Positions 18,071-26,896 are shown, counted from the stretch's first letter. The stretch: 46,056 nucleotides of DNA from Flavobacterium bizetiae (GCF_902804475.1 NZ_CADCSU010000056.1:1-46056), one strand, 5' to 3'. Notes: generated by a model from the sequence alone, not told the origin. Numbers and translations are program-made.

Positions 18071-18700
18071 TTAAACAGTAAACTTCAAAGGCAAATGCAC
18101 CACTTTTTTGGTTTCAAAAAATTCGTCTTCAAAAATCGTAGACAAATCATATAAAGTTGCTTTTGGGAAATCCTTTAATTCCTCAGTCAAATCGCCTCCT
18201 TTTAGATAAAGAATTCCGTTTTTCAACGTGTGTTTGTGCTGCTTTTTAATTTTAGTTTTAATCCAGGAAACAAAATCCGGCATATTGGTAACGGCACGAC
18301 TTACGATAAAATCAAAATCGCCTTTTACATTTTCAGCACGCAATTGTTCCGCTTTTACATTTTTAAGTTCTAATGCATCAACAACGCCCTGAACCACTTT
18401 TATTTTTTTGGCGATAACATCAATCAGATAAAAACGCGTTTCAGGAAAAAGAATCGCTAAAGGAATCCCTGGAAATCCTCCACCGGTTCCAACATCAAGA
18501 ACAGTTGTTCCCGGTTCGAATTTCATGATTTTTGCAATTCCAAGAGAATGCAAAACATGTTTTGTATATAAGGCATCAATATCTTTACGCGAAATCACAT
18601 TGATTTTTTCATTCCAATCGTGGTATAAAAAGTCTAATTTTTGAAATTGTTCGATTTGAATGTCGGTCAAATCAGGAAAATATTTCAATATCTCATCCAT
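18071..18700 (-). CDS. rsmG: 16S rRNA (guanine(527)-N7)-methyltransferase
   Basis: Methylates G527 of 16S rRNA using SAM. At 209 residues it has the usual RsmG size. The SAM motif is TTVLDVGTGGGFPGIPLAIL. FYLIDVIAKKIKVV, NVKAEQLRAENV and FIVSRAVTNMPDF follow in the family order. NVISRKDIDALYTKHVLHSL near the N-terminus is also diagnostic. It has its own -7 box and terminator and is divergent from the desaturase gene. Confidence 0.96.
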   Translation of the reverse strand: MDEILKYFPDLTDIQIEQFQKLDFLYHDWNEKINVISRKDIDALYTKHVLHSLGIAKIMKFEPGTTVLDVGTGGGFPGIPLAILFPETRFYLIDVIAKKIKVVQGVVDALELKNVKAEQLRAENVKGDFDFIVSRAVTNMPDFVSWIKTKIKKQHKHTLKNGILYLKGGDLTEELKDFPKATLYDLSTIFEDEFFETKKVVHLPLKFTV

Positions 18701-18716
18701 TGCTCTAATTTTTTAA

Positions 18717-18724
18717 CAAAAGTA
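18717..18724 (-). promoter_or_regulatory. rsmG promoter, -7 box
   Basis: The minus strand reads TACTTTTG, an exact TAnnTTTG match 16 nt before the ATG. No clear -33 box is present. Confidence 0.55.
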
Positions 18725-18754
18725 CTACTTTACAGTTGAAATATTTAACTCAAT

Positions 18755-18788
18755 TTTGCAAATTGAAAATTTATAATAATTACCTTTG
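18755..18788 (+). promoter_or_regulatory. Desaturase promoter (-33 and -7)
   Basis: TTTG at 18755-18758, a 22-nt spacer and TACCTTTG at 18781-18788. The ATG at 18808 follows a leader of about 16 nt. Confidence 0.6.
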
Positions 18789-18807
18789 AAAACTATTTAA
18801 ATTAATT

Positions 18808-19902
18808 ATGAATAACACTGCGCCTACATTTGCTAAGCAAGACAATCTGAAGTTCTTCAGAACACTTAACTCACGAGTAAACAATTACTTCAAGGAGAAC
18901 AATATTCAGAAAACAGGAAACTGGAAGTTGCACTTAAAAGCAATTATTCTTTTTGCAGTTTTTCTAACACCGTACTTTTTAATCTTAACTCTTGACATGC
19001 CATTTTGGGCTCAATTGTTACTAAACATTTTGATGGGAGTTGGAATGGCCGGAATTGGAATGAACGTGATGCACGATGGAAACCACGGATCGTATTCTTC
19101 TAAATCATGGATCAACAAGATTATGGGCGGAAGTATTTATGTTTTGGCCGGAAACGTTGATAACTGGCAAGTACAACACAATGTATTGCACCATACGTAT
19201 ACCAATATTCACGGTCATGACGAAGATCTTGATGCCGGAAGAATTATTCGTTTTACGCAAAACGCAGAGTGGCACCGTTTTCATAAATTTCAACACTATT
19301 ATTCTTTTTTCTTATACGGACTTTTGACTTTCAATTGGGCTTTAACAACTGATTTTAAGCAAATGAAAAACTACCTAAAAAGAAAACTCTCATACGGAGC
19401 ACCACAAAGTCCTACCAAATTATGGACCGTTCTTGTGATTACAAAAATCATATACATTATAATCTGGATGGCTTTACCAATGATTCTGGGCGTAACATGG
19501 TGGAAAGTAGTGATTGGATTTTTCGTAATGCACTACACAGCAGGACTTATATTAAGTATTGTTTTTCAATTGGCGCACGTAGTCGAAGAAACTTCGAACC
19601 CGGTACCAAACGAAGAAGGAGAAATGGAAAACACCTGGGCAATTCACCAATTGTACACAACAGCTAATTTTGCTCCAAAAAACAAAATAATCAACTGGTT
19701 TACCGGAGGATTAAACCACCAGATCGAGCATCATATTTTCCCGAATATCAGTCATATTCACTACGGAAAAATTGCCGAAATCGTAAAACAAACTGCAATA
19801 GAATGCAACTTACCTTATCATGAATTCAGAACCATGAGAGGCGCTGTTATTGCACATTACAAGCATCTAAAAGATCTTGGAATGAAACCGGAACTAGCAT
19901 AA
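18808..19902 (+). CDS. Membrane fatty acid desaturase (three-histidine-box, HQIEHH type)
   Basis: A 364-residue integral membrane di-iron desaturase that introduces a double bond into acyl chains, probably for membrane fluidity. The three histidine boxes are HDGNH (89-93), HNVLHH (124-129) and HQIEHH (304-309). The Gln-containing third box is typical of front-end and linoleoyl-CoA-type desaturases, but here no fused cytochrome b5 domain is present. Hydrophobic segments lie at about 43-64, 68-87, 205-228 and 232-255. The next gene, aspartate aminotransferase, starts 67 nt later without a clear promoter, so the two may be co-transcribed. The position of the double bond cannot be told from sequence. 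Confidence 0.92.
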   Translation: MNNTAPTFAKQDNLKFFRTLNSRVNNYFKENNIQKTGNWKLHLKAIILFAVFLTPYFLILTLDMPFWAQLLLNILMGVGMAGIGMNVMHDGNHGSYSSKSWINKIMGGSIYVLAGNVDNWQVQHNVLHHTYTNIHGHDEDLDAGRIIRFTQNAEWHRFHKFQHYYSFFLYGLLTFNWALTTDFKQMKNYLKRKLSYGAPQSPTKLWTVLVITKIIYIIIWMALPMILGVTWWKVVIGFFVMHYTAGLILSIVFQLAHVVEETSNPVPNEEGEMENTWAIHQLYTTANFAPKNKIINWFTGGLNHQIEHHIFPNISHIHYGKIAEIVKQTAIECNLPYHEFRTMRGAVIAHYKHLKDLGMKPELA

Positions 19903-19969
19903 AAAAAATCTATTAATAATTAACCTTCCTTAATTAAAGTTGAAATTAAGGACATTCAAAAATTTTATA

Positions 19970-21160
19970 ATGAATCATATTCTTTCAGACAGAATCAACA
20001 ACTTAGCGACATCACAAACCTTAGCAATGGCTGCTTTAGCACGTGAATTAAAAGCACAGGGAAAAGACATTATCAGTTTAAGTTTAGGAGAACCTGACTT
20101 TAATACACCAGACTTCATCAAAGAAGCAGTAAAAAAAGCAGTCGATGAAAATTACAGTACATATTCTCCGGTAGAAGGTTATTTAGAATTAAGAGAAGCA
20201 ATTTGCAAAAAGTTCAAAAGAGATAATAATTTAGATTACAAACCAACTCAAATTGTAGTTTCTACAGGAGCAAAACAATCTTTATACAACATTGCACAAG
20301 TAATGTTAAACGATGGTGACGAGGTTATTTTACCGGCACCATACTGGGTTTCTTATTTCGAAATTGTAAAACTTTCAGGAGGAGTTCCGGTTGAAGTTCC
20401 AACATCTGTAGATACTGATTTCAAAATTACACCAGAACAATTAGAAGCTGCCATTACACCAAAAACAAAAATGATGTGGTTCTCTTCTCCTTGTAACCCA
20501 TCTGGATCTGTTTACAGCAGAGAAGAGTTAACAGCTCTTGCAAAAGTTTTAGAAAAACACCCAAACATATATGTAGTTGCTGACGAAATTTACGAGCACA
20601 TCAATTTCTCAGGAACATTCTGCAGCATCGGTTCAATCCCGGGAATGTTAGAAAGAACTATCACTGTAAACGGAGTAGCAAAAGCATTCGCTATGACAGG
20701 ATACAGAATTGGTTACATCGGAGCTCCGGAATTCATCGCAAAAGCATGTACAAAAATTCAGGGGCAAGTAACTTCAGGAGCAAACTCAGTAGCGCAACGT
20801 GCTACAATTACTGCTGTAGAAGCTGATCCTAGCGTATTAAACCACATGGTTCAAGCGTTCCACACTCGTAGAGATTTAGTGGTTGGATTATTAAAAGAAA
20901 TTCCAGGAGTAAAAATCAACGTTCCAGAAGGAGCATTTTACGTATTCCCAGACGTTTCTTCTTTCTTCGGAAAAACATTAAAAGGAACTGAGATCAAAGA
21001 TGCAAACGACGTTTCGATGTACCTTTTGGCCGAAGCTAACGTTGCAACAGTAACAGGAGATGCTTTCGGAAATCCAAACTGTATTCGTTTCTCTTACGCA
21101 ACAAGCGACGATATCTTAAAAGAAGCATTACGCAGAATCAAAGAAGCTTTGGCTGTGTAA
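19970..21160 (+). CDS. Aspartate aminotransferase (class I, PLP)
   Basis: Transfers the amino group between aspartate and 2-oxoglutarate. It belongs to the type I-beta aminotransferases (AspB/AatA-like). From the ATG at 19970 it is 396 residues. An in-frame TTG at 19940 would add ten residues, but MNHILSDRINNLATSQTL is the expected N-terminus. Lys238 in NGVAKAFAMTGYRIGY binds PLP. SLSLGEPDFNTP, STGAKQSLYN, WFSSPCNPSGSVYS, VADEIYEHI and the Arg in IRFSYATS are the substrate and cofactor positions. Codon use is like highly expressed genes. A long imperfect terminator hairpin follows. Confidence 0.94.
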   Translation: MNHILSDRINNLATSQTLAMAALARELKAQGKDIISLSLGEPDFNTPDFIKEAVKKAVDENYSTYSPVEGYLELREAICKKFKRDNNLDYKPTQIVVSTGAKQSLYNIAQVMLNDGDEVILPAPYWVSYFEIVKLSGGVPVEVPTSVDTDFKITPEQLEAAITPKTKMMWFSSPCNPSGSVYSREELTALAKVLEKHPNIYVVADEIYEHINFSGTFCSIGSIPGMLERTITVNGVAKAFAMTGYRIGYIGAPEFIAKACTKIQGQVTSGANSVAQRATITAVEADPSVLNHMVQAFHTRRDLVVGLLKEIPGVKINVPEGAFYVFPDVSSFFGKTLKGTEIKDANDVSMYLLAEANVATVTGDAFGNPNCIRFSYATSDDILKEALRRIKEALAV

Positions 21161-21180
21161 TACCCTAAATAATTTTATTA

Positions 21181-21237
21181 AAAACGGCTTAAGGTTAAAA
21201 GTTTCATCACTTTTATACTTTAAGCTGTTTTTTTATG
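21181..21237 (+). terminator. Terminator after aspartate aminotransferase
   Basis: AAAACGGCTTAAGGTTAAAAGT pairs with ACTTTTATACTTTAAGCTGTTTT with G-U pairs and one bulge. A T7 tract follows. It lies 20 nt after the stop. Confidence 0.75.
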
Positions 21238-21247
21238 CGATTATTTT

Positions 21248-21346
21248 GGGCGTGTTTCGCCGCGGCGAACCGGGCTATTCGCTGCAAGTCCTCGCACTTC
21301 CTTCGTCAGGCTGTGGGCTTTCCACTTCTATCCCTCACGCAAACCC
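21248..21346. repeat. G+C-rich dispersed repeat, copy A
   Basis: It starts GGGCGTG, contains the 14-nt perfect palindrome TTCGCCGCGGCGAA (21256-21269), continues CGGGCTATTCGCTG and ends TATCCCTCACGCAAACCC. The 60 nt at 21285-21344 are identical to 26837-26896. Its G+C content is far above the surrounding DNA. An ORF runs through it but has no coding character. The rest of the 348-nt gap holds a GCCACGAATT-family fragment (21362-21386) and A+T-rich sequence. Confidence 0.8.
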
Positions 21347-21361
21347 AACATACAGTAATTA

Positions 21362-21386
21362 GTGAAAATTTGTGCAATTCGTGGCA
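21362..21386. repeat. Fragment of GCCACGAATT repeat family
   Basis: GTGAAAATTTGTGCAATTCG followed by TGGC matches the right arm of the inverted repeat at 29831-29854 with few differences. No partner arm is present. Confidence 0.5.
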
Positions 21387-21508
21387 AACAAATCTTAATC
21401 TTTCAAAATTCCCATTCCACAATTTTATAAACACCCATCATAATTCTATAAGACATATCGCTTTATAAAATCCCAACTTTGTATTATAAAATTTAAAAAA
21501 CATTTATT

Positions 21509-21967
21509 ATGATACATACAGATGAAACCACAGAAAAAGCAGTTAGTACATTAGAAGGATTAATTTCAATTCTTGAAGACGGAAAACTAGGATATACCAA
21601 TGCAGCTGAACACGTAAGCAGCCCGGCAATCAAAACCGACTTTCTTGATTATGCCCGCGAACGTGCTTTATTTATTGTAGAAATACAAGACGAAATCAAT
21701 AAACTAGGAAAATCAACAGATACTGCAGGTGGCGGACCATTAGGAGCCATACACCGCGCCTGGATCGATATTAAATCATCCTTTACAAGTGGCGATACCG
21801 AAGCCATCATCAATGCCTGTATTACAGGAGAAGAAGCAGCTATCGAAAAATACAAAATGGCCCTTGAGCATAATCATCTTGATAGTTCTCAAATTGCAAT
21901 TGTTTCAAAACAATTAAACACCATCGAAAATACTTTGGCAAAAATTAAAGCGAAAAAATTGTCATAA
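21509..21967 (+). CDS. DUF2383 (PA2169 family) four-helix-bundle protein
   Basis: A 152-residue ferritin-like helical protein of the DUF2383/PA2169 family; its function is not established, though relatives are often stress-induced. The N-terminal helix STLEGLISILEDGKLGYTNA and the acidic helices ARERALFIVEIQDEINKLG and ACITGEEAAIEKYKMAL are typical of the family. A Gly-rich turn TAGGGPLGAIHRAWIDIKS separates the halves. It is cytosolic. Upstream, CAACTTTG at 21474-21481 resembles a -7 box weakly. It is monocistronic, with a strong terminator. Confidence 0.88.
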   Translation: MIHTDETTEKAVSTLEGLISILEDGKLGYTNAAEHVSSPAIKTDFLDYARERALFIVEIQDEINKLGKSTDTAGGGPLGAIHRAWIDIKSSFTSGDTEAIINACITGEEAAIEKYKMALEHNHLDSSQIAIVSKQLNTIENTLAKIKAKKLS

Positions 21968-21992
21968 TATTTGGCACTATTTTTTTGAGAAG

Positions 21993-22024
21993 AAAACTAC
22001 TTGGTTAATAAACTAAGTAGTTTT
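21993..22024 (+). terminator. Terminator after the DUF2383 gene
   Basis: A 14-bp stem (21993-22006 with 22011-22024, one G-U pair) with loop AATA is followed by TTG and a T-rich tail. Confidence 0.8.
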
Positions 22025-22058
22025 TTGTTTTTAATACATCTGAAATACTATATTTTTA
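22024..22058 (+). promoter_or_regulatory. Possible promoter of the DHFR-like gene
   Basis: TTTG at 22024-22027, a 23-nt spacer and TATTTTTA at 22051-22058 (one mismatch in the -7 box). It directly follows the preceding terminator, and the leader would be about 28 nt. Confidence 0.35.
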
Positions 22059-22090
22059 TCTCCAAAACATAAAACAAAATTTATCGAAAA

Positions 22091-22636
22091 ATGAAAAAAG
22101 TAATTTTAGACTTAGCTGTAACCCTCGACGGTTTTATTGAAGGTCCGAACGGAGAAACCGATTGGTGTATTATGGACGATGACATGGATTTTGATGGTTT
22201 TTTATCCAGTATCGATACTATTTTTTACGGCAGAGTAAGTTATGATATGTGGGGAAATTACCAACCGGATGAAAATGCAAATACTGATGAAAAATCGCTT
22301 TGGAAAGAAGTACATGCTAAAGAAAAATACGTTTTTTCAAGTCAACACAAAAAAGACGACAATGCCACTTTCATAAATTCTGACATCGCAAATACAGTAA
22401 ACGAAATCAAGAAACAATCCGGAAAAGACATCTGGTTATATGGTGGGGCCAGCTTAATTAAAACTTTTATTCAATTTAATCTTATCGATACCTATAGAAT
22501 ATCCGTGCATCCAATCGTTTTAGGAAACGGCAAACCATTATTCGAAGATTTAAAAAAACGAATAGAATTAAAATTACTTGAAACCAATATTTTCAAATCA
22601 GGCGTTGTTCAACTTATTTACGAACCTATCAAATAA
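22091..22636 (+). CDS. Dihydrofolate reductase family protein (RibD C-terminal domain type)
   Basis: A 181-residue protein with the RibD_C/DHFR-like fold, similar to the stand-alone YyaP/YwjB proteins. It presumably binds NADPH, but the substrate is unknown. The N-terminus KKVILDLAVTLDGFIEGPNG is the family hallmark. TIFYGRVSYDMWGNYQ and DIWLYGGASLIKTFIQFNLID follow, then the closing ISVHPIVLGNGKPLFEDL. It is not the folate-pathway DHFR, which has a different N-terminal signature and is usually paired with thyA. A lipoprotein gene follows after 48 nt. Confidence 0.88.
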   Translation: MKKVILDLAVTLDGFIEGPNGETDWCIMDDDMDFDGFLSSIDTIFYGRVSYDMWGNYQPDENANTDEKSLWKEVHAKEKYVFSSQHKKDDNATFINSDIANTVNEIKKQSGKDIWLYGGASLIKTFIQFNLIDTYRISVHPIVLGNGKPLFEDLKKRIELKLLETNIFKSGVVQLIYEPIK

Positions 22637-22684
22637 AATATTATTTTTATCAGGAATAAGCACAACCAAAAACAACCACCCAAA

Positions 22685-23707
22685 ATGAAGAAAATAATAC
22701 TAGGCGCCATAATGGCATTTAGCATAATTAGCTGTTCAAGCGAAGAAAATCCTACTACAACACCAGAAGTAATAGCTCCTGAACCATCAAAACCTCCAAT
22801 CGTTAAAGTTCAGCTTAAACCAGCAATTACCAATAATATCAAATCATTAACAGGAAAAAAGCTTGAAGATGATTTAAAATTAGTAAAGAGAGTTTATTAC
22901 TATAAAGATGTAATGAATTTTACTCAGGAAGCAGCTATTAAAGACTCATTGAATACATTTAGAGACACAATAAAGCGCTGGTGGGGAAGCAGAACCGATT
23001 ATGAGTACGATGAAATGAGACAATTAAAGTCTACTAAAAAATACGCAGCAGGCTTTAATGGTAATCAGGCTAGTACAAATATAGACTTCATGGATACTTT
23101 TACCTATTCTAATAGTAAAGTAAGCACCACTACAGAAAACAGATATTTATATGATGCAAGAGGTAATATCACCGAACTAAAAACAAATGGTGATATAACT
23201 GTTCAGTATTCTTACGACGATCAGGACAGAATTACGCAGGCAAAAAGATATGAAGCCTACGATAATATTAATTTTCCAAACATTTCAGGTTATAGATTTA
23301 TAATAGACTTCGTTTATCTGGATTTGGGTGATAACAAAGTAAAAGTTTCAGCCTATTACTGGATGCAGACTTTCGATAAAACAGGTCACATTGTACCAGG
23401 TCAGGAGCATCATAGCCTTAGCGATGACGTATATAATATTGACACTTCTAAACCGGGAATTTATGCCAATGAAGCTTGGTATAAAATAACAAGCTACCCT
23501 ATCCTGTCTTATATGCAAACTCAAGGTAGTGATAAAATAACTTTTTCACCTACTCCAACAACTCATATTACAGACTGGCTATGGTATGCAAGCAGACCAA
23601 TAAAAGAGTACTATATCTATAATAAAGAAGGTTATCTTATAAAAAAAATAACCACTACCGATTATATAAACGGAACAGCATCTTCTATAACTTTGTTTGA
23701 GTATTAA
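22685..23707 (+). CDS. Lipoprotein with YD-repeat-like segment
   Basis: A 340-residue predicted lipoprotein. The signal MKKIILGAIMAFSIISCSSE has a lipobox ending at Cys17, followed by acidic residues and a Thr/Pro-rich linker (NPTTTPEVIAPEPSKPP). Acidic residues after the Cys often signal surface exposure in Bacteroidota. The body is Tyr/Asp-rich. RYLYDARGNITEL and QYSYDDQDRITQAKRYEAYD look like degenerate YD (RHS) repeats, as in DUF4595-type proteins. The C-terminus repeats the pattern (EYYIYNKEGYLIKKITTTDY). Its function is unknown. It may share a transcript with the preceding DHFR-like gene. Confidence 0.8.
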   Translation: MKKIILGAIMAFSIISCSSEENPTTTPEVIAPEPSKPPIVKVQLKPAITNNIKSLTGKKLEDDLKLVKRVYYYKDVMNFTQEAAIKDSLNTFRDTIKRWWGSRTDYEYDEMRQLKSTKKYAAGFNGNQASTNIDFMDTFTYSNSKVSTTTENRYLYDARGNITELKTNGDITVQYSYDDQDRITQAKRYEAYDNINFPNISGYRFIIDFVYLDLGDNKVKVSAYYWMQTFDKTGHIVPGQEHHSLSDDVYNIDTSKPGIYANEAWYKITSYPILSYMQTQGSDKITFSPTPTTHITDWLWYASRPIKEYYIYNKEGYLIKKITTTDYINGTASSITLFEY

Positions 23708-23738
23708 TCTGATCCAAACTAAAAAGCAATCTAGTAAA

Positions 23739-23770
23739 CAACCATTTTCCTAAAATCAGGAAGATGGTTG
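23739..23770 (+). terminator. Hairpin after the lipoprotein gene
   Basis: CAACCATTTTCCT (23739-23751) pairs with AGGAAGATGGTTG (23758-23770) with one G-U pair and a 6-nt loop. The following sequence is only moderately T-rich, so termination is less certain than for the other hairpins. Confidence 0.5.
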
Positions 23771-23966
23771 AGATTTGCTATCAGACAAAAAAACTGAATA
23801 AGCAGAATAATTTATCACGAAGTAAAACTTCTATTTTTAAATATCATCATTCCATATAACCCAACTATTTCAAAAAAAGTCACTTCAGTATTAGTAAACT
23901 CGAAATATTTATAAGAACTTTGCAAACTTTTTTCCGTGAATACCACAGAAGGTTAAAGTCTTAAAA

Positions 23967-25838
23967 ATGAAGAAGATCGAAATATTAGCTCCGGCTAAAG
24001 ATTTAATTGGAGGAATGGCAGCCATAAATAGTGGCGCCGATGCAGTTTATATTGGTGCGCCACAATTTGGAGCACGTTCAAATGCCAACAACTCTATCGA
24101 AGATGTTGCTGCATTAGTACAATATGCGCACTTATTTAATGCTCAGGTTTTTGTGGTTATGAATACCATTTTGTACGACAACGAACTTGAAACTTGCCGT
24201 TCAATGATCTGGGAATTATACGACATTGGTGTCGATGCCCTTATTATTCAGGATATGGCAATTATGGAAATGGACTTGCCTCCTATCGTACTTCACGCAA
24301 GTACACAATCCAATAACCGTGATGCCGATAAAATTAAATTCCTTAAAGATGCCGGAATCAAACGTGTGGTTTTAGCCCGCGAATTGAACTTACATCAAAT
24401 TAAAACCATTTACGACGAAGCCGATGTTGAATTAGAATTTTTCGTAACCGGTGCATTATGTGTGTCCTTTAGCGGAAACTGCTATATGAGTGTGGCAAAC
24501 GGAGAACGCAGCGCCAATCGTGGTTCTTGCGCACAAAACTGCCGTTTACCTTATAACCTAATCGACGGAAACGGAGAAACTTTAATCAAAAACAGCCACT
24601 TACTTTCGATAAAAGATTTAGATATTTCAGAGCAAATTCCAAATCTTATCGAAGCCGGAATCGTTTCTTTTAAAATCGAAGGCCGATTAAAAGATGTAGT
24701 TTATGTAAAAAACAACGTTTCTTATTTACGTCAAAAATTAGACAGCTATTTAGAAGGAGATGGACGCGGAAAATACATCAAAGCTTCTTCCGGAACTTGT
24801 ACTTATACTTTTGATTCTTCTTTAAACAGAACCTTCAACCGTGGTTATACCGATTATTTTGTAAATGAAAGACACAGTTCCATTGGTTCTTGGGAAACTC
24901 CAAAATCAAAAGGTCAATATATTGGTAAATTAATCAGAACTGTTGGAAACGCTTACGAAATCGAAAATGGCGAATTGCTAAACAACGGTGACGGACTTTG
25001 TTTCATCAACGAAAACAACGAAGCTGACGGAATCTACGTAAACAAAGCCGAAAACGGTAAAATTTATCCAAACGTTTTAAAAGAAGTAAAAGACGGAACT
25101 TTCATCTACAGAAATAATGACGCCGCTTTCATTAAAATTGTAGAAAGAGAAGATAGCGCTGTTCGTAAATTAAGCACGACTTTATTACTTACAGAGACTG
25201 AAACTGGTTTCGAACTTATCGCAACCGATGAAGACGGAAATGTAAGCACCGTAAATTTAGAGCACGCAAAAGAGCAGACTAAAACCGGTGAATCAATCGA
25301 AGAAAACATCAAAACGCAATTGGCAAAAACGGGCTTCACACCTTACAAAGCCGATGAAATCAACGTTATGTTTTCTCAAAACTGGTTCCTTCCTATTTCA
25401 AAAATCAACGAAATGCGAAGAACCGTTTACGATCAGTTAACCGAAATTCGTTTGGCAAATTACAAACGCGAAGAACACCAAATAGTAAAAACGTCACATC
25501 CGTATCCTGAAACCAAATTAGATTTCATGTACAACGTTTCGAACAAAACAGCTCGTAAATTCTACGAACGTCACGGTGTAACCGAAATTGAAAAAGCATT
25601 CGAATTACAATGGGATCCAGGAAAATCTCGTGTAATGACCACCAAATATTGCATCAAATACGAATTAAAAAAATGCCCGATACATCAAAAAGACATTGTA
25701 GGCGTTAAGGTAAAAGAACCTTTGGTTTTAAAACAAGGCGAATTGGAATACAAACTAAAATTCAACTGCAAACCCTGCGAAATGGAAATCTGGGAAAAAG
25801 ATGCTGAATTCGAAATCGAAGAAGATCATTTTCATTAA
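23967..25838 (+). CDS. U32 family protein (RlhA/TrhP-like RNA hydroxylation factor)
   Basis: A 623-residue member of peptidase family U32. The characterised E. coli relatives TrhP and RlhA are needed for tRNA and 23S rRNA hydroxylation rather than proteolysis. EILAPAKDLIGGMAAINSGA opens the barrel. The four conserved cysteines Cys165, Cys172, Cys188 and Cys192 (GALCVSFSGNC, RGSCAQNCRLPY) fit an iron-sulfur or metal site. SFKIEGRLKDVVYV follows. At about 623 residues it is longer than TrhP and close to RlhA, with an inserted middle domain. The C-terminus carries a second group (YCIKYELKKCPIH and CKPCEMEIW). A GAACTTTG at 23925-23932 is a weak -7 candidate. The RNA target cannot be assigned. 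Confidence 0.9.
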   Translation: MKKIEILAPAKDLIGGMAAINSGADAVYIGAPQFGARSNANNSIEDVAALVQYAHLFNAQVFVVMNTILYDNELETCRSMIWELYDIGVDALIIQDMAIMEMDLPPIVLHASTQSNNRDADKIKFLKDAGIKRVVLARELNLHQIKTIYDEADVELEFFVTGALCVSFSGNCYMSVANGERSANRGSCAQNCRLPYNLIDGNGETLIKNSHLLSIKDLDISEQIPNLIEAGIVSFKIEGRLKDVVYVKNNVSYLRQKLDSYLEGDGRGKYIKASSGTCTYTFDSSLNRTFNRGYTDYFVNERHSSIGSWETPKSKGQYIGKLIRTVGNAYEIENGELLNNGDGLCFINENNEADGIYVNKAENGKIYPNVLKEVKDGTFIYRNNDAAFIKIVEREDSAVRKLSTTLLLTETETGFELIATDEDGNVSTVNLEHAKEQTKTGESIEENIKTQLAKTGFTPYKADEINVMFSQNWFLPISKINEMRRTVYDQLTEIRLANYKREEHQIVKTSHPYPETKLDFMYNVSNKTARKFYERHGVTEIEKAFELQWDPGKSRVMTTKYCIKYELKKCPIHQKDIVGVKVKEPLVLKQGELEYKLKFNCKPCEMEIWEKDAEFEIEEDHFH

Positions 25839-25844
25839 AAATAC

Positions 25845-25875
25845 AAAAGCGATACTTTTTTAAGGTATCGCTTTT
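25845..25875. terminator. Bidirectional terminator between convergent genes
   Basis: AAAAGCGATAC (25845-25855) pairs perfectly with GTATCGCTTTT (25865-25875), with A and T tracts on both sides, between the U32 gene and the convergent secreted protein. Confidence 0.85.
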
Positions 25876-25881
25876 TTTTAT

Positions 25882-26676
25882 TTATTTCTTTTTAGCAGTT
25901 GTTTTTGATCCTGCTTTTGGCGTTGCCTTTGTTTTTGTCGCTTTTACCTCAGATTTTTGTTCTGCTTTTTGTTCTTGTTTCTTTGGTTTCACATTATATA
26001 AAGCCACAACTTTCTCAATGTCATCATATTTATATTCTTTATCTTCAATCTTTTTAGCGATTTCCGGATTATCCTTAAAATAATAAACTCCATATTCCCT
26101 AAAAAAAGCATTATATCCTGCCGAGAGAGCATTCGAACTCATAGAAACCAATACAGGATAATCCTCATTACTTCTCTTCAAATAATGATTAACATCTCTA
26201 GAAACCACCTTCATCTTTTCCTCCTTTACCTTCTCTTTTGTCTTTTCATCCTCCACCTTAACCTCTTTTATTCCGTATTCCTCTCCACCTATATATAAAG
26301 AAGCCTTCCCTTCAATCATTTTACAGATCCAATTTTCATCAATAGTCTTAAATTCTGTACCCTTTTTTTTGTACACCTTCGTTTTTGTCCATACAAAAGT
26401 GTAAGACAGTTTTTTATTCGCATCAAAAATCTGAATTGAATCTAAATCTTTACTCGCATATTTTTCATTCTCCTCTCCTACTTTAATTTTTACTTTTTTA
26501 TCAGCAGAACCAGGAAATTTAACAATCCCGCTAATTTTTTGTTTGTCTTTTTTAAAAACAATCGCATCAGCTTTTTGCTCTCCCATTCCTAACTTAAATG
26601 TAATTCCTGCCGATTGCGCTTGTAAAAGAGATGTAACGCACAAAGCACTCATCACTAAAAAAATATTTAATTTCAT
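25882..26676 (-). CDS. Secreted lysine-rich protein of unknown function
   Basis: A 264-residue exported protein that I cannot assign to a family. Residues 1-20 (ending LLQAQS) form a signal peptide. The mature domain (about 21-140) is beta-rich and Lys/Glu-rich (KQKISGIVKFPGSADKKVKI, SYTFVWTKTKVYKKKG). A charged segment EDEKTKEKVKEEKMKVVS follows. AFFREYGVYYFKDNPEIAKK and DIEKVVALYNVK form a helical part. The last ~35 residues are a low-complexity Lys/Ala/Thr tail (TKATPKAGSKTTAKKK), resembling histone-H1-like tails but on an exported protein. A TATATTTG box lies just upstream. It is monocistronic. Confidence 0.75.
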   Translation of the reverse strand: MKLNIFLVMSALCVTSLLQAQSAGITFKLGMGEQKADAIVFKKDKQKISGIVKFPGSADKKVKIKVGEENEKYASKDLDSIQIFDANKKLSYTFVWTKTKVYKKKGTEFKTIDENWICKMIEGKASLYIGGEEYGIKEVKVEDEKTKEKVKEEKMKVVSRDVNHYLKRSNEDYPVLVSMSSNALSAGYNAFFREYGVYYFKDNPEIAKKIEDKEYKYDDIEKVVALYNVKPKKQEQKAEQKSEVKATKTKATPKAGSKTTAKKK

Positions 26677-26703
26677 TCTTTTGGGGTTTTATTTATAAGC
26701 TGG

Positions 26704-26711
26704 CAAATATA
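26704..26711 (-). promoter_or_regulatory. Promoter of the lysine-rich protein gene, -7 box
   Basis: The minus strand reads TATATTTG, an exact TAnnTTTG match 27 nt before the ATG. No -33 box at the usual distance. Confidence 0.5.
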
Positions 26712-26804
26712 GAAATATCGCATCGTTTTAAAGAAAGTTTCAAAGCCACCAAACATGAAGTTATGCCATAATTATTAACAAAAATTTACCCATAAAAATA
26801 ATTT

Positions 26805-26896
26805 GGGCGTGTCCCTCCGGGCCGGGCTATCCGCTACAAGTCCTCGCACTTCCTTCGTCAGGCTGTGGGCTTTCCACTTCTATCCCTCACGCAAAC
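26805..26896. repeat. G+C-rich dispersed repeat, copy B
   Basis: GGGCGTG, a short hairpin CCCTCCGGG where copy A has its 14-nt palindrome, then CGGGCTATCCGCTA and a 60-nt segment identical to copy A ending CCCTCACGCAAAC. An ORF overlapping it is not considered a gene. Confidence 0.8.

Noticed and set aside
21235..21468. 77-residue plus-strand ORF
   Set aside because: It runs through repeat copy A; the shared 60-nt segment appears in a different ORF context at 26805, and it starts inside the aspartate aminotransferase terminator.
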